Shown here piece after piece: positions 27,482 through 39,689 of a stretch of 64,000 nt of DNA. Position 1 is the stretch's first letter; each line of letters opens with the position of its first letter. The notes beneath the pieces are model-generated. The model did not search any database, was not told where the DNA came from, and saw only the letters and a program-made list of their open reading frames with translations. The stretch comes from Anoplolepis gracilipes (Eukaryota; Arthropoda; Insecta; Hymenoptera; Formicidae), in NCBI RefSeq assembly GCF_047496725.1, contig NC_132971.1, positions 8,515,001-8,579,000 on the forward strand, in the 5' to 3' direction. The translations under genes and the position numbers were made by a program.

Positions 27482-28531
27482 CGAATCATTTCCGCGCGTC
27501 AACCGATATTGAAATCCCAATTCAGCAAAATTATCACGCTTTCTATATTTGATATAAAAATTGTGTATGTAAAATTTCTGCAATACTGCTTTGAATGGGA
27601 CAAACGTTAAAGATCTTTCAAAATAAGACGAATAATAATAGCGAGAACGATGCATTTTTTTTAATTGCAACCCAATTTTTATTTTTTGTATATTTATTAT
27701 TTATAATTAATTTGACGCATTAGCATTTACTCAAAACACTTTTTTAAGAATATTTAATCGTATATATATATCAATTTTTAGAAACTAAATTTAAAAAAAA
27801 ACTAAATTGATATCTATCATCCTGCACACATATCTATTCTATAGACATATTTTAAAAATTGTTATAGAGTTATTATTTTACGATAAATTGTAAATCACAG
27901 ATAATGCGCAAACTATTTTTACTTACTTTTTTAATAGCAGTTTTCATGATAATGATCATATATAATATTGTTATAAATAATAATTAATGGTGCTAAACAA
28001 AAAAGTTATATAGGAAAAGATTAAATAATAATTACATAAAATGTTTAATATATTTACATATATAAATGTTAATGCAGATAGAAAGCAAATGTCAATAAAT
28101 TTTAAAAGTATTAACATAAAATAACTTTCCATTGCGAATATTAAAAGATTATCGAAGATGAAATTTAGAACTTTGTAATTCTTTTTGAATAAAATGTAGA
28201 TTAAAAACCACATTACAAATATTAACATACATAAAAAAAGATTATATTGATATTGGATTATTTAAGAAATGGATTATTTAAGAAAATGGCCTTACAGATT
28301 TTCAAGTTTCCGATAATGATAAGATTTGTTTCAGCACATGCACGTACTTTAATTTTTATTACAATGGCTTTTATTTATTTTTTTAATAGAATTTTTGTCG
28401 CACACAAAATAACATATATGATATATGTATGTAGAATATAAAAAAGTATATATAGTTGTATATCTGCGTGAATGTATGTATACTAATTGTAAGCCCCCAA
28501 AAAATATGTTTATTTAATTTTAGATCGAGAC

Positions 28532-28533
<2 letters not shown>

Positions 28534-28562
<29 letters not shown>
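28534..28562. repeat. GA microsatellite
   Basis: A run of about 14 GA units. Confidence 0.95.
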
Positions 28563-28565
<3 letters not shown>

Positions 28566-30035
28566 TATGTGTATAAACGAAAAAAGCAGATTTATTACTA
28601 TCATTACGTCGATTATATTTCACTTAAAGAGATTCGTCTAGCAGAGATGCTTTAAATTTTTAACTAATAAAAATTATATTTGATTATTGAAAAGTATGAA
28701 ACTACGTTTAAAATAATAGAAGCTATTTTAAAAATCTTCGAAACTTCAAATTTCTTTATTGCGATGAATATTATATTTTGTAATAATATTATGTAGATAT
28801 TTTTATGGTCTCAACAATATATAAGCTTTTATGATACATTATTTTATAATATTTACATATTTACATAATACATTTTTGACGACATCCTGTACATAATAAT
28901 AATAGAAAACCTCAGACCTTTTTATTGTAAGAAGTATGTAAGCTAGAGATTGTAAATAAACTTATTTTGTTGTGTCACTTTATATAGATTTGATTAAACT
29001 AATTTTCGATGAAGTTATAATTTAATACTAAGAACTGCATTAATATTATTAAAATTTTAAATACTCTTTCTTCGCGAATGTAAAAGGAGAAGAGAAAAAA
29101 AATCAGAAAAATTATCAAAGTTAAAAAGTTAATAAGATAGATACACATTATACATTTTGCATTTATTTGTAATATATTTTAAATAAACGCTGTTGAAAAC
29201 GCGTTATTATTGTATATACAACTTTGGATAGGTAATAAAACAGATGACAATATTTTGCCGAACATTATACTATTGGCTTTATCGTTTGCAATAGATTGTG
29301 ATATTTAAAAGTCAAATAAAAATTGCTTTTGCATATAAAAAAACAAATTGTTCTGTTATAGAATATTTACGCTTTAGCTCGAATTTACCTATATTCTATT
29401 TCTTTTTTTCATCATTTATTCTGTGAGGCAATTTTATTTTATATTTGGAGTGTTTTGTTTTATCAATAATATTTTTACCGATAATATTTTCTTACAGTTC
29501 TTATACTAAAAAAGCGATGCTAACAAGAAAGCTGTCTAAAAAAGAAAAAGTATCAAAACTGACGTAGATTTCAAGATAGAAACAAACATGTTTTTTTCTT
29601 TTTAGTAATTAAATATTACACATCTTAAAATGGATATAAACATAATCTATTTAATTTATTAATAAAAAGCCTATAGTAAATATTTGTTTTTTCGTTGATT
29701 TGTTAAATTTAATTTTGCAACGAAAAAACTTCAAAAGTTTTTCCCCTTAATTCTTTGGTGGTTTAAATAATCTAAACAGTAGTAATAGCAAAATATCTTT
29801 TTTATAATATTATATTATTTTTTACTTTTGTAGGTTTCTATATAAAATTTTATTTTTTCTTATTAAAAATTTTACTACATATCTCTTTAGTTTTCAGTGA
29901 GTATATCGATTTAGAGCTGGACTTCTCTCTCAAATCTTAATTTTTGTCCGTTTTGAAAAAATTATTTATTTAAAAGTTTGAAACACACAATATCAAAATT
30001 TGACACAGTTTGATAAATAAATATGCATTTCGTAA

Positions 30036-30389
30036 CCCAGGTAGAACATGAAACTCATAATGATATCATTATGACGTCATCATGATTTTATTTATCACTT
30101 AAAAGTAGTCTAAACAAAAATGATTAAAAAATGAGTTAAAAATGACAAAAAAAATCATAAATTTTTAAGTTCAATAATCGCATAATTTTAAAAAGATTAT
30201 GTTGGTTAAATATAATTAAAATGTACATGAATAATTAAATAAACAAGTAATTATATAAAAAATGATATTATAATATCAAAAATAAGTCACCAAAACATTG
30301 TCAAAAATATATCAAATGAGATCATTATGATTTTTCTAAAATGACTTTTAGATGACGTCATAATGATGTCATTATGAGTTTTATGTGGG
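30036..30389. mobile_element. MITE-like element with about 40 bp terminal inverted repeats
   Basis: The left end reads CCCAGGTAGAACATGAAACT and continues CATAATGATATCATTATGACGTCATC. The right end, reverse-complemented, reads CCCACATAAAACTCATAATG and continues with the same TGACGTCATC palindrome. The interior is AT-rich with no coding capacity. A related smaller element lies at 47,372-47,535. No target duplication is obvious. Confidence 0.7.
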
Positions 30390-30759
30390 AAACCCGAAAA
30401 ACAAAATAGTATTACATTAATATATTGATTTTAAGCTTCTTTAAATTATTATAAATAACTGCCAGAAAATATACTTTCAATTTTTGGTATCAAAACTGCG
30501 AAACAATGCGATTATTAATTAAACGAAATAATTATATATAACACCTTTATTCGTTTTTAATATTTTATTATAAGGTTTTTACAGAAATCTGCAAATCTAT
30601 TGATAAATCTGACTTTACATAGAATAATGAAATTCATTAACAAGGAAATTGATACACAAATATTTATAAACAAAAATATCCTAAAATCAATGTAATTTTA
30701 TCCCGATTATATCTCCTAAAATTAAACTGAAATAATTGATTCGAAAAGTGAAAACTATA

Positions 30760-30764
<5 letters not shown>

Positions 30765-30815
<51 letters not shown>
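30765..30815. repeat. TA microsatellite
   Basis: A pure TA run just before a dispersed repeat copy. Confidence 0.95.
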
Positions 30816-30818
<3 letters not shown>

Positions 30819-30820
30819 AA

Positions 30821-31010
30821 AGAACCCCGTACATTTTATAGGTACAAAATTTTTCCCGGTCAAATTGGCTAAAATTTTAATATGTTGTAATTTAGGTGGT
30901 GCTGGTGAAAAACCTACGGAAATAGAGACCAAAATTCAAAGCTAAGATACAATAGTTTAAAGTGAGTAAAACTGAAGCTTCAAAAATAATACCTGTTTCT
31001 CAATATATAT
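30821..31010 (+). repeat. Dispersed repeat, copy 1
   Basis: About 190 bp matching 47,100-47,290 in inverted orientation at roughly 75-80% identity by eye. Shared landmarks are CGGTCAAATTGGCT, AATTTTAATATGTTGTAATTT, GTGAAAAA and GAGTAAAACTGAAGCTT. There is no coding capacity. The family is unknown. Confidence 0.8.
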
Positions 31011-31045
31011 GTATATTCAATTAATGTATGTTTATAAATATATGT

Positions 31046-31105
31046 CCTACGTCATTTAAAGGGATAGAAAGGGGTTTATAAAATACTAAAAAAATGAGAA
31101 TTAAA
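31046..31105 (+). repeat. SINE tail-like sequence, copy 1
   Basis: CCTACGTC followed by GGTTTATAAAATACTAAAAA and ATGAGAATTA. It matches the tail after the SINE head at 31,451-31,510, so it is probably a second, head-less copy. Confidence 0.55.
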
Positions 31106-31353
31106 AATCTTAGTTAATACATCAAGAAAAATATGTACTCTGTGCACTTATCAATTTCGTAGAAAAATTATTTTCTGCGAAATCGAAGCATTAACATCCG
31201 CGCCTGGCTCTTATTCAGTTTTTAGTTGCTTGTTTGTAAACATTAAAGAGCCTTATTTTCCCAGTAATTTATTAAATTCACGCGAAGCTGAAAAAATCGC
31301 GTTTTCTCATATCCATAGGTTTATAAACAAATAGACGAGAGAGATATCGATGT

Positions 31354-31510
31354 GGGGCTGAATAGTTCAGTGATAAGAGCATTCGCCCGGCAAACCAAAG
31401 ACTCGGATTTGATTCCCGATTCAGCGACATTGCCCAGATATTTTTCTCACCTACGTCTCTTTAGAAAGGTAGAGAGAGGTTTATAAAATTCTCAAAAATG
31501 AGAATTAAGT
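31354..31510 (+). mobile_element. tRNA-derived SINE
   Basis: 31,354-31,427 looks like a decayed tRNA: an acceptor-like stem (GCTGAA with TTCAGC), an A box-like TAGTTCAGTGATAAGAGC and a B box-like GATTTGATTCC (9 of 11 consensus bases). The anticodon stem does not pair, so it is not a working tRNA gene. The tail, CCTACGTC to ATGAGAATTA, repeats a sequence at 31,046-31,105. This structure is that of a polymerase III-transcribed SINE. Confidence 0.65.
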
Positions 31511-31554
31511 AAAAGTATTGTATACCTTCAAAACTTATGCTAAGGAGTTTCAAA

Positions 31555-31845
31555 AGATTTTCAAAATAATTATTACAAAATTACATTGTCTAATAAAGAG
31601 AGAACAATTACTTGAAAAAAATTATTTACCACTGTGAACAAATAAGAAATGGTCCTGGGATATTATGGCGGGTGCAGCAGTCATTAATTCATCATGCACG
31701 GAAATTAAAGTCGGTGGAAGTCATTTCGAACATTTTTTTTAATTTGACAAAATTCGTTTTATTTTAAATAAATTTTAATACATTTTAAGTAATTGTTCTC
31801 TCTTTAATACACAATGTAATTTTGTATTATTTTGAAAATCATTAT
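31555..31845. mobile_element. Foldback element with about 60 bp arms
   Basis: The left arm at 31,555-31,617 (core ACAAAATTACATTGT, AAAGAGAGAACAATTACTT) reappears reverse-complemented at 31,785-31,845. The arms enclose about 165 bp of unrelated sequence. No coding capacity. Confidence 0.75.
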
Positions 31846-32949
31846 TCAATTATTACGAATATAATAAATAAAGGTTTACTTTCTATCGATCAAATGCGTT
31901 TTTCTTGAAAACAGTTAGTTTTAACGAAATAAAACAAGAGTACCTTTTTCTTAGAGAAAGATGTGCAGAATCTGAAAATATAATTTATAAATAAAAAAAT
32001 CCACCAGCTTTAAAGTTTTGTAAGTTAAAAGACTTACAGATAATCCGATTCTGGCTCTTCGAAATGATATAAAAAAATCTATCACACTATTTTAAAGATC
32101 TTCACTTAATAATAAAAAAAAGTCACAACTAAAGAAATAACGCAACACAACTTATAGCGCAGCGCCTATAGCACGAAGTTATCATCTTGTTTTCTCAAAA
32201 TTAATTCGTGGAACCCACATATTATTATACATGGATAGATTTGCTTTTCAATATTCTTTAATTTTTGTTCTTAAAAATTTTTTTTAATTTTGCAAAATAA
32301 GAGGTAAAGGTAAATTAAAAAAATTTGACATTTAAAAAAAATAAAATTATACTATTGTAAAAAGTACAAAATACCATAAAACTTTTGTATAAAACATTTT
32401 TTCATATGTCCTATATTTTCAAAGATATTCGTTAAAAGCGAAAAATTCGTTATTCTTCGAAGAGTTGTTTCAACCCCTAAACGTTGAGATACGCAGCTAA
32501 AAAAAATATGGCTCTAATATTTTTTTATGTTCTACAATATATTCAAAGCTCATTAAAATCGGTGAGGGACACTTCCGACCGTTCCCTTGTAAGTACAAAT
32601 CAATTATTATAATAATTTTTATTTTATTTAGTTTTAATATACATAATTAAAAATTATTATATAATTAAACATTATATTTTCATTGTTTAATATTTAGTTA
32701 ACAATTATAATTTTTTTAAAAAGTTTTGTTATGAAAAAGGAATAATTAATCTTTCTATTATAATTTTTAATTATATTTATTTTGAGGAATTTTAACTGTT
32801 AATAAAAATTTGATATTAATGGAATATATATGTACTTTTACATGTTTTATATTCTCAAAAACATTAGTTATAAATTTTAAATAAATGTTAAATTTAAATA
32901 AAAATAAGTAAAAATTAAATTATATTTTGCTAGAAAAGTATATATTCCA

Positions 32950-33096
32950 ATATCTATATAAACCTCTGTCACATCCATCGTGGATATAATATGGATTTCT
33001 ATTAGAAATATACCCAATATCCACCAGAGATAGATGTCCCATGGAGCTATGGAGGTTATATGGACGCCTAATGGACGTCATGTTTCATGTGGGTAC
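32950..33096. repeat. Possible MITE end
   Basis: A locally less AT-rich stretch ending ATGGACGTCATGTTTCATGT GGG. Its terminal CCCACATGAAAC (minus strand) resembles the ends of the element at 30,036-30,389. No matching left end was found. Confidence 0.3.
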
Positions 33097-33499
33097 TTTA
33101 ATCTTATTGTAGATTTATGTTGTAAACATTACATGAAACTCCACTTTATTTCAAAGTGAGATTTTGCATTGTGCACGTTGTCAGATTGCAATAATTTGAA
33201 GCAAGATTGAGCGCAGACACTTGTGGCTAAACGATAGCGAATTTATAACGAATAATGTAAGTTATAAATACAGGACAGATTTAGATATTCCTTCTTTAAA
33301 TATAAAAATGTAAATATAAATATATTAAAATACGTAAAAAATATATAATGTCTCAAGTTATATAACACAGAGAAAAGCTCGCAGGAAATAAAAATTGATT
33401 ATTAAGATTGTTCAAGATTTTAAGATTTTTTTAAGACATTAAAGTCAATACACATTAGTTTATATGCTCGAATTATAACTAACCCAAACATCTCATGTC

Positions 33500-33576
33500 C
33501 CTCAAAGATAACTAAAAGAAATGTTATTATCTTCTAAATATTTTTGAGATGTCTTTTGGCCTTTCTGTGCTGTATG
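33500..33576 (-). repeat. Dispersed repeat, copy A
   Basis: Read on the minus strand this begins GCACAGAAAGGCCAAAAGAC and matches 48,618-48,695 on the plus strand (GCACAGGAAGGTCAAAAGAC), continuing through AGATAATAA. It is a non-coding repeat family of unknown type. Confidence 0.7.
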
Positions 33577-33585
33577 AGTAATAAT

Positions 33586-33589
<4 letters not shown>

Positions 33590-33635
<46 letters not shown>
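33590..33635. repeat. TA microsatellite
   Basis: A pure TA run adjoining the dispersed repeat at 33,500-33,576. Confidence 0.95.
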
Positions 33636-33639
<4 letters not shown>

Positions 33640-36600
33640 ACATAAATTGATTACTCGCAATGTTTTAATGCGTACAAAATTATTAGTGTATGATAATAGT
33701 CAAGATTAAATAGTACTTACGAGATATTTCATAGTTTATATAAAATTATGTCAAATTAAATTACAAATTATCTCATATACATATATATATAAATTATAAA
33801 TATTAATATATCAAATTCAAATTTAGAGAAAAGATGAGAATTCTGAATAAAAATGTGCATTTTTGTAATTTTTAATAAATAAAATTTTGAGGCCACCTGT
33901 TGATATACGTGTTTTTATGTTGATTATGTCTGGAACGAAAAGGCCCACTTTTATACTTGATATATGTATAAAAGTTAAGGGATTTGAATTTTAGTAACTA
34001 TGGTATAACTATCAAGGTTTTGAAACTACCACGTAAGCCCGGAGGGCTCAAAAATAATATAATATTGATGATAATATGGTCTTTAAGTTTTGATTGCATC
34101 AAAAATTAAAGACACTTTTAATCCAATAGACTATTTTATTATTAATAATGGAAAGGATTCTACAAACCTATAATAAAAACTGTAAAAGATAATAAAATAA
34201 AATTTAAAAAAGTTTAAATTTCTTATTGACAGAAAAGAGTTGAATAATAAATAGGCATTATTAAAGAAAATGCAATAATAAGACATTTTGTGGAAAAAAA
34301 ATATATACATATATAATAAATATCTTTAAAAATGCTTGTATGATAGCGAATGAATTAATCTTTGACACATTCACTTATAATTCAATTAGAAGCATTTTTT
34401 TATTTATTAAATTATTGTTTTATTCTTTCAATTATTATTAATAAAAAGTTTTTTTTCAACAAATGGATTAAATTTTACGTTTCTTTCTTAGCTCCAGATT
34501 CTGCAAAACTTAAAAATCTACATTATATACATACATTTCTATTATGTAATTTATAAATTTGAAAAAAATGCAACAATAAGAAATTTCGTGAAATAAATAA
34601 TAGATATCTTTAAAAAATCATTTTTTTTATTAAAAAAATATGATTTATTTTTATATCAAAGTAAATCCATTCAATAACCAGAAGTATTAATAAACGACGT
34701 ATTTCATGATTATGAAAAATATTACGAATCAGTAAGTCCTCAAACTAAAAAAATTTTTTTCTTACTTATTCGCAAAATTGTCATTTAGATTTAACATATA
34801 ATAGTAATTTCAAGAAAAGGCAATCGATATTTATTTTCTTATAAGAATCTGAAGAGCCAGTATCAAATATTACGAGAAATTTTTGCGACGGAGTTCCATG
34901 TTCGTCGCGGACAATGTCACTTGTATCAATATCGTTCCCTCGCGGATTGTTTATTTTACAACAAAAATTTTTTTATAGCATATAGTGATTGCACGAAATA
35001 CGAAGGTTTTTAATCGCTTTAAAATAGTCGTTGTCAACCACCTCTCTCTATTTCATTCACAATCAAATAAGTAGGTAATATTAATTCTGTGTCTCTTTTC
35101 TACTGCACCGATATTTACAATGAACGTTAATATTTAGTATTGTATCTCAACCAATTAATGAATTGTCTTTGATATCGGTCAACGTTTATTACCCCCCAAA
35201 AAAACCGTTAAAAATATTTTTCTTCTGATAAAAAAACAAATAATAGAAAATATTTAATATTTAATACACAATAAACTTAATAAACAATGTCTTTAAAATA
35301 TTGAGAATGTATATAGTAACAATGTTCTATACAATGTTACTACATGCAACGTCATATATTGGTATAAAACATAAAATAAAATTACATATATAAATCTTTC
35401 TCATCAACAATTTAGATTTGAATACTATTAAACAAACAAGGCAGCTGCCACGCGCGCCATTTTTTTCTAATTTTCATATAACTGGCAAAAATCGCCGCTA
35501 ACTGCAAATATCTTTAATCGCTCTAGACTGTCCTGTAAAAATACGATAGTGTAATAAATAAATCTCGTGTAATCAATAAATCGACAATATAATCAGAGAG
35601 ACCGGTACTTTAACCGTTAAGGCTTTCATTGCGAAAATTTGTTTAAATCATAAACGATTTACCATTGAACATGTGCAGCCTGACGATTTTCTCTCTCGCT
35701 CTTTAAATACTTTTCTAAATACAAATGTCGTGGCTGAGAATACTATCTACAATCGCCTTCTCTCCCGAGAGAATCTTTTTGTGTATCTTCTTCGTGTCCA
35801 TTCGTTTATCGCGCGAATGGACACTTTTTCCAATAGTATACATATTATGATTAAATAAATTCTCATGTTCGTACATACATATAATATTAAACGAAACACT
35901 CCTAACGCGATTCTGACAGATGAATCGCACAAGGAACATATTTAATACGCTGAAGAACCATCACACTCCACTTTATTTTTCTTTTTCTCCTCTTTAGAAG
36001 GTATGTATTACACTACGATGGATCTACTTGTGGTGAAATATATTGTCGCTCTTTACGTGCTATGCATATAGACACATGCGGCAGAAAATAGTCTAGGCAT
36101 TCTTTATTTGCGATAATACACTCTACATCGTTATTCAAAAGGAACTTCGATTGAACTTTTTATTATATGCTTTTCTTTTATTTCTTTCTTTGCTATTTTT
36201 TTCTTTTTTTTCTCACGAAGGCCAAGGTCGCACGCGCACTACCGACGTGTGTAGATCAAAATAAATTGATTCTGAAGATAAAACGGAAGGATAAATTTTG
36301 CCTCAACTCGAGATTTTTTTAAACGTTAACTTCTTCAAGGATAGATTTCGCAACATTAATATCCGTTTACACACATGGAAAATACAAGATAGAGCCATCA
36401 TCGTATCTGCAGAATCGTTTCAAAGGCATGACGAAGTATACTTAGTGTTTTACGAATGATTCGCGATAAACCTTATGGTAGCTTCTTTTCTTGTCAATTG
36501 TAAATCGCCTTTTTGAATTTGATCTTATATTTCGACACCAGTCACGGTTAGCCACCAATTGCTATCAATTGCTATTAATTTCACGCGAGATTGTCTAAAG

Positions 36601-36813
36601 CTATTCTTTTGTGGAATCGGGCGTGCGCGAAGCAGCGGTGTCCCTTCCTATCTATTTCAAATGAAAATTTGTGAGAAAACGCGTAAACACGTTGGAATAG
36701 AAACTGCGCGGGCACTGTAGGTCGGATCTGTAGTTGGCGTTGTTCGGCGTTGCCTTGCGGAGATGATAATGATGATGATGATTTGCCGTAGGTGTTAGAT
36801 ATGGTCTGAATAG

Positions 36814-37748
36814 TTAGGGTTTACTATTGTCGTTATTCGACGACAACAGGTCAGTGAGTTTCTGCGGCTGTTGTTGCTGTTGCTGCTGCTGCTGACTGAC
36901 TTCGCTAACGGCACCATCACTCATCAGTTTCGCGTTGTTATTTTCCGTGTTGGACAGCTTCGCGTAATCGCGTTTGCGCGGCGTGTTCTCCGACTTGACA
37001 ATCGTGATGTCTGGATTGTTATCCAGCATGGACGTCGCGGTCTTCGGCACCATTGTCGGCATTTCGATATAGCCACCACCTTCACGCTTGATCGACGTCA
37101 TAGTCGTGATTGCCGGTCGCATTGATCTTTTGCAAGATATCGTTAACGGATTCATTATTTTCCGGCGTCGCCCACTCCGTCGTCGTCGTGTTGTTACCGC
37201 CGCCACCGTCGATGTTGCAACCGGCTGTCAGATCGTCAGCTAACAAGATTATATCTGAACCTTGCAAGATCGACAGATATATCGCGATTGTATGGACGAT
37301 CATATTAAGCACCTCTGCGGCCTTCAACAAGGTAATCTCGTTCCGCCGTAGTTTCGCTAACACTTTAGCGGGGCCCGGCTCAGACCAGAAATCTGAAAGA
37401 TTGATTCTACATTGATTCTATCTCGTGATCCTTTCTGTCAAAATTTTATTACCTTCCTTTAGTTTAAATTCAATTTTTATATACTTGTTTATTATCTGTA
37501 CGGTTACCTTCAAGGTAACTGTTGTAATATCTGTCGCAGAGAGTGGTGTAAGGGACGCCGAGAATCACGGCGGCAGTCTTCATGTTTAGTTCTTTGCTTT
37601 TGATGGCGTCCATAATACGTCGCGTGGATGGTTCTTTCCAGAACTCCTCTGCGCTTCCCATCGTCAGATAATCATTCATTTTTATCACGTCGGAATTGCT
37701 CGGGGATAGACATATTCGTGGCGTTGGAGTTTGATGGAATGCTAGGTG
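36814..37748 (-). CDS. Pipsqueak-type HTH transcription factor, 3' coding exons
   Basis: Two minus-strand exons: 37508-37748 and 36814-37392, joined in phase 1. The first carries a helix-turn-helix psq-like unit (STRRIMDAIKSKELNMKTAA, then VILGVPYTTLCDRYY). The junction restarts the pattern with DFWSEPGPAKVLAKLRRNEI and TLLKAAEVLN, so two HTH units lie in tandem. The C-terminal part has a glycine/asparagine/threonine linker, two SUMO-type motifs (IKRE, VKSE), a basic RKRDY and a run of nine to ten glutamines. The frame used up to about 37,100 (ending in a TGA at 37,082) differs by one base from the frame used downstream to 36,814; both look coding, so I infer a one-base insertion or sequence error. 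Such factors usually carry a BTB domain at the N-terminus; I did not find those exons in the window. The exact orthologue is not identified. Confidence 0.75.
36855..36892 (-). repeat. Polyglutamine-coding CAG/CAA run
   Basis: A CAG/CAA run in the C-terminal exon of the psq factor, coding nine to ten glutamines. Such runs are common in insect transcription factors and vary in length between individuals. Confidence 0.85.
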
Positions 37749-38293
37749 CTGCAATAACGAATATTTATTTGACGCCAGTCCACTTCCTATAGTAATAGAA
37801 CCATAGTACTGTGTCTCTATAATCGAGCAAAGATACGTTTAAACTATATGCTAATCGAGCATCTCCCCAGGTTCTGAGATTCGATTTTAGTTGACTTTAT
37901 ACAATGAAACTCTTGAAATATAATATAAAGGACATTTTATTATATGCATAAAAACTTGCTCCCGAATGAATGTTATATATGCACGCAGATAAACACACAT
38001 ATTGTGCACGCGTGGTATCCGTGTGTGCATGCTAAAACATATACTTATATTTTTACTGCTGACATTAGGAAAAAATAATATATAGAAATACTATAAGACA
38101 AGTTCAAGTTCTATACTGTTTCAGAAATCGACATTTTTTTGTATTTGCAATATAATATAAATACAAAGAATAATTCATTTAAGTACAATTATTTTAGAAA
38201 CATTGATTACATAGATTAATTAAATTTGTTATTAACTGTCTTTTTTTTTCTCTCCTTCTTTTTCTTTAAATCAGATATATATATATATATATA

Positions 38294-38687
38294 TGGGATA
38301 TGGGGGACAGAAAGATGTTATAAAATAAGAAAAGGTTTTATTGAGGATATAGAGTACAATATAATGGTGTACGCACAGAATGACGGTTGAATACAGACTG
38401 CCCTGAGAGACTGCACTGATTCATCGTGCTCTCCCAATATCTTAATCTGTTATAAACAATGCTAGATACTCGCACCGTATGATCTAGCCGCTAATGACGC
38501 AACGGTGAACCGATACTTTTCTGTTATAAACAATGCTAGATACTCGTGTCGTATGATCTAGCCGCTATCGCCTGCAACGTCGCACGCGCGCACATAAAAA
38601 CTTATCTTCTAATAACAGTGCTCTGAGGAATGCAGTATGTTAAATAATGCGTTATTAATCCTACATTGCGGCCATCCTGCAAGACAT
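38294..38687 (-). repeat. Gypsy 3' LTR-like block with internal 74 bp repeat
   Basis: Read on the minus strand, a purine-rich GGGGGCGAATG precedes TGTCTTGCAGG, a likely LTR start. An AATAAA lies near 38,340, and the block ends CATATCCCA beside a TA run. Within it a 46 bp motif (starting CTGTTATAAACAATGCTAGA on the plus strand) occurs twice, at 38447 and 38521, with a 74 bp period. Exact LTR ends are inferred because there is no partner LTR. Confidence 0.6.
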
Positions 38688-39122
38688 TCGCCCCCGAATG
38701 TTCGCGTCACTAATCATGATTTTTCTCGATTTCCTCTTCATCTTTGCTTTCCATTTCTTCTATATCATCGAACTGCAATCAAGGCTTCATATAATCGGCT
38801 GATGTAGATGTTTCTTGCGGACCTTCATGTTCGCCTATTTTTACAACAGCATAACGATTATTACGCTTTATTTTACTTATACGATACGGACCTAAAAATT
38901 TACTACGAAATTTAAGCCCTGGTCCAAATTGAGTTCGTTTAATCGCAACGAGATCTCCATCCGTATTTTGACGCGGTTTTCCGCTTTTTGTTAAAACCTT
39001 TTAAATTTTCTTTTTGAATTGCAGCAATTTTTCTTTAGCTTCTTGTCTGATATCATCGCGTTCTTCTTCAAACATTTGCGTCCATTCTTTTTCAATCATT
39101 TCGCGAATTTGTGAATCTTCTT

Positions 39123-39668
39123 TTAAACGCATGTGAGTACCGAACATTGAAACAGTGTCCTACCTGTGCTCCTATGTGATGTAGCGTTCAAAAATTTCTG
39201 AGCAGTATCGAGAAATTTAAACCAATCTTCTGGTTTTGGAGCTGATAGCTTTGTTAAAAGAGGTATAAGAATACGATTTACCCTTTCGACTTGTCCGTTA
39301 CCTCTGGGTATTCCTGTAGTAACAAGGCAATGTTGGATTTTTTCGTCAGTACAATATTCTTTAAACGCATTGGACGTGAATGCTGTGCCGCGATCTGATA
39401 TAATCCTATGCGGGTTTCCAAATATACTTGATTGTTTACGTAAGCGATCAAGTATCTCGGCAGTATCAGTCGATTTAGTAGCATATAGCCACACAAACTT
39501 ACTAAACGCGTCAATCACGACAAAAATATGACGGTAACTCTTTTTTGTGCTCGGCATTGGACCTAAGTGATCGACATGATAAGTATGTAACGGAATATCT
39601 CCTTTATCAATTACATTTAAAAATCCTTTCTGTTTTTGTTTTGCTAGAATACAACTTACACAACTCAT
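39123..39668 (-). pseudogene. Gypsy integrase core fragment
   Basis: A 181-codon frame in register with the upstream pol fragment across one stop codon. The catalytic triad is visible: D in HVDHLGP, D in ISDRGT and E in GQVERVN. The C-terminal part moves to another frame near 39,150 and continues to about 38,780 with a further TAA at 39001-39003. The element therefore has at least three breaks and cannot make a whole polyprotein. Confidence 0.88.
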
Positions 39669-39689
39669 TATGACTTTTTCGACTTTTGA

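Larger units (their letters stand above)
27208..36813. other. Gene-poor AT-rich intergenic region
   Basis: No coding gene or RNA gene is supported. The region contains repeats listed separately: GA run, palindromic MITEs, SINE, TA runs and dispersed elements. From about 35,400 it becomes less AT-rich towards the 3' end of the psq factor gene, and 36,000-36,813 is probably its 3' UTR. Confidence 0.6.

Noticed and set aside
30687..30945. Opposed open frames across 30.7-30.9 kb
   Set aside because: They read through a TA microsatellite and a dispersed repeat.
31354..31427. Functional tRNA gene
   Set aside because: The A and B boxes are visible but the anticodon stem does not pair and the outermost acceptor pair is mismatched. 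The following repeated tail fits a SINE better.
36871..37415. Plus-strand frames opposite the psq factor exon
   Set aside because: They are antisense shadows of the minus-strand coding exon (for example poly-Leu opposite poly-Gln).
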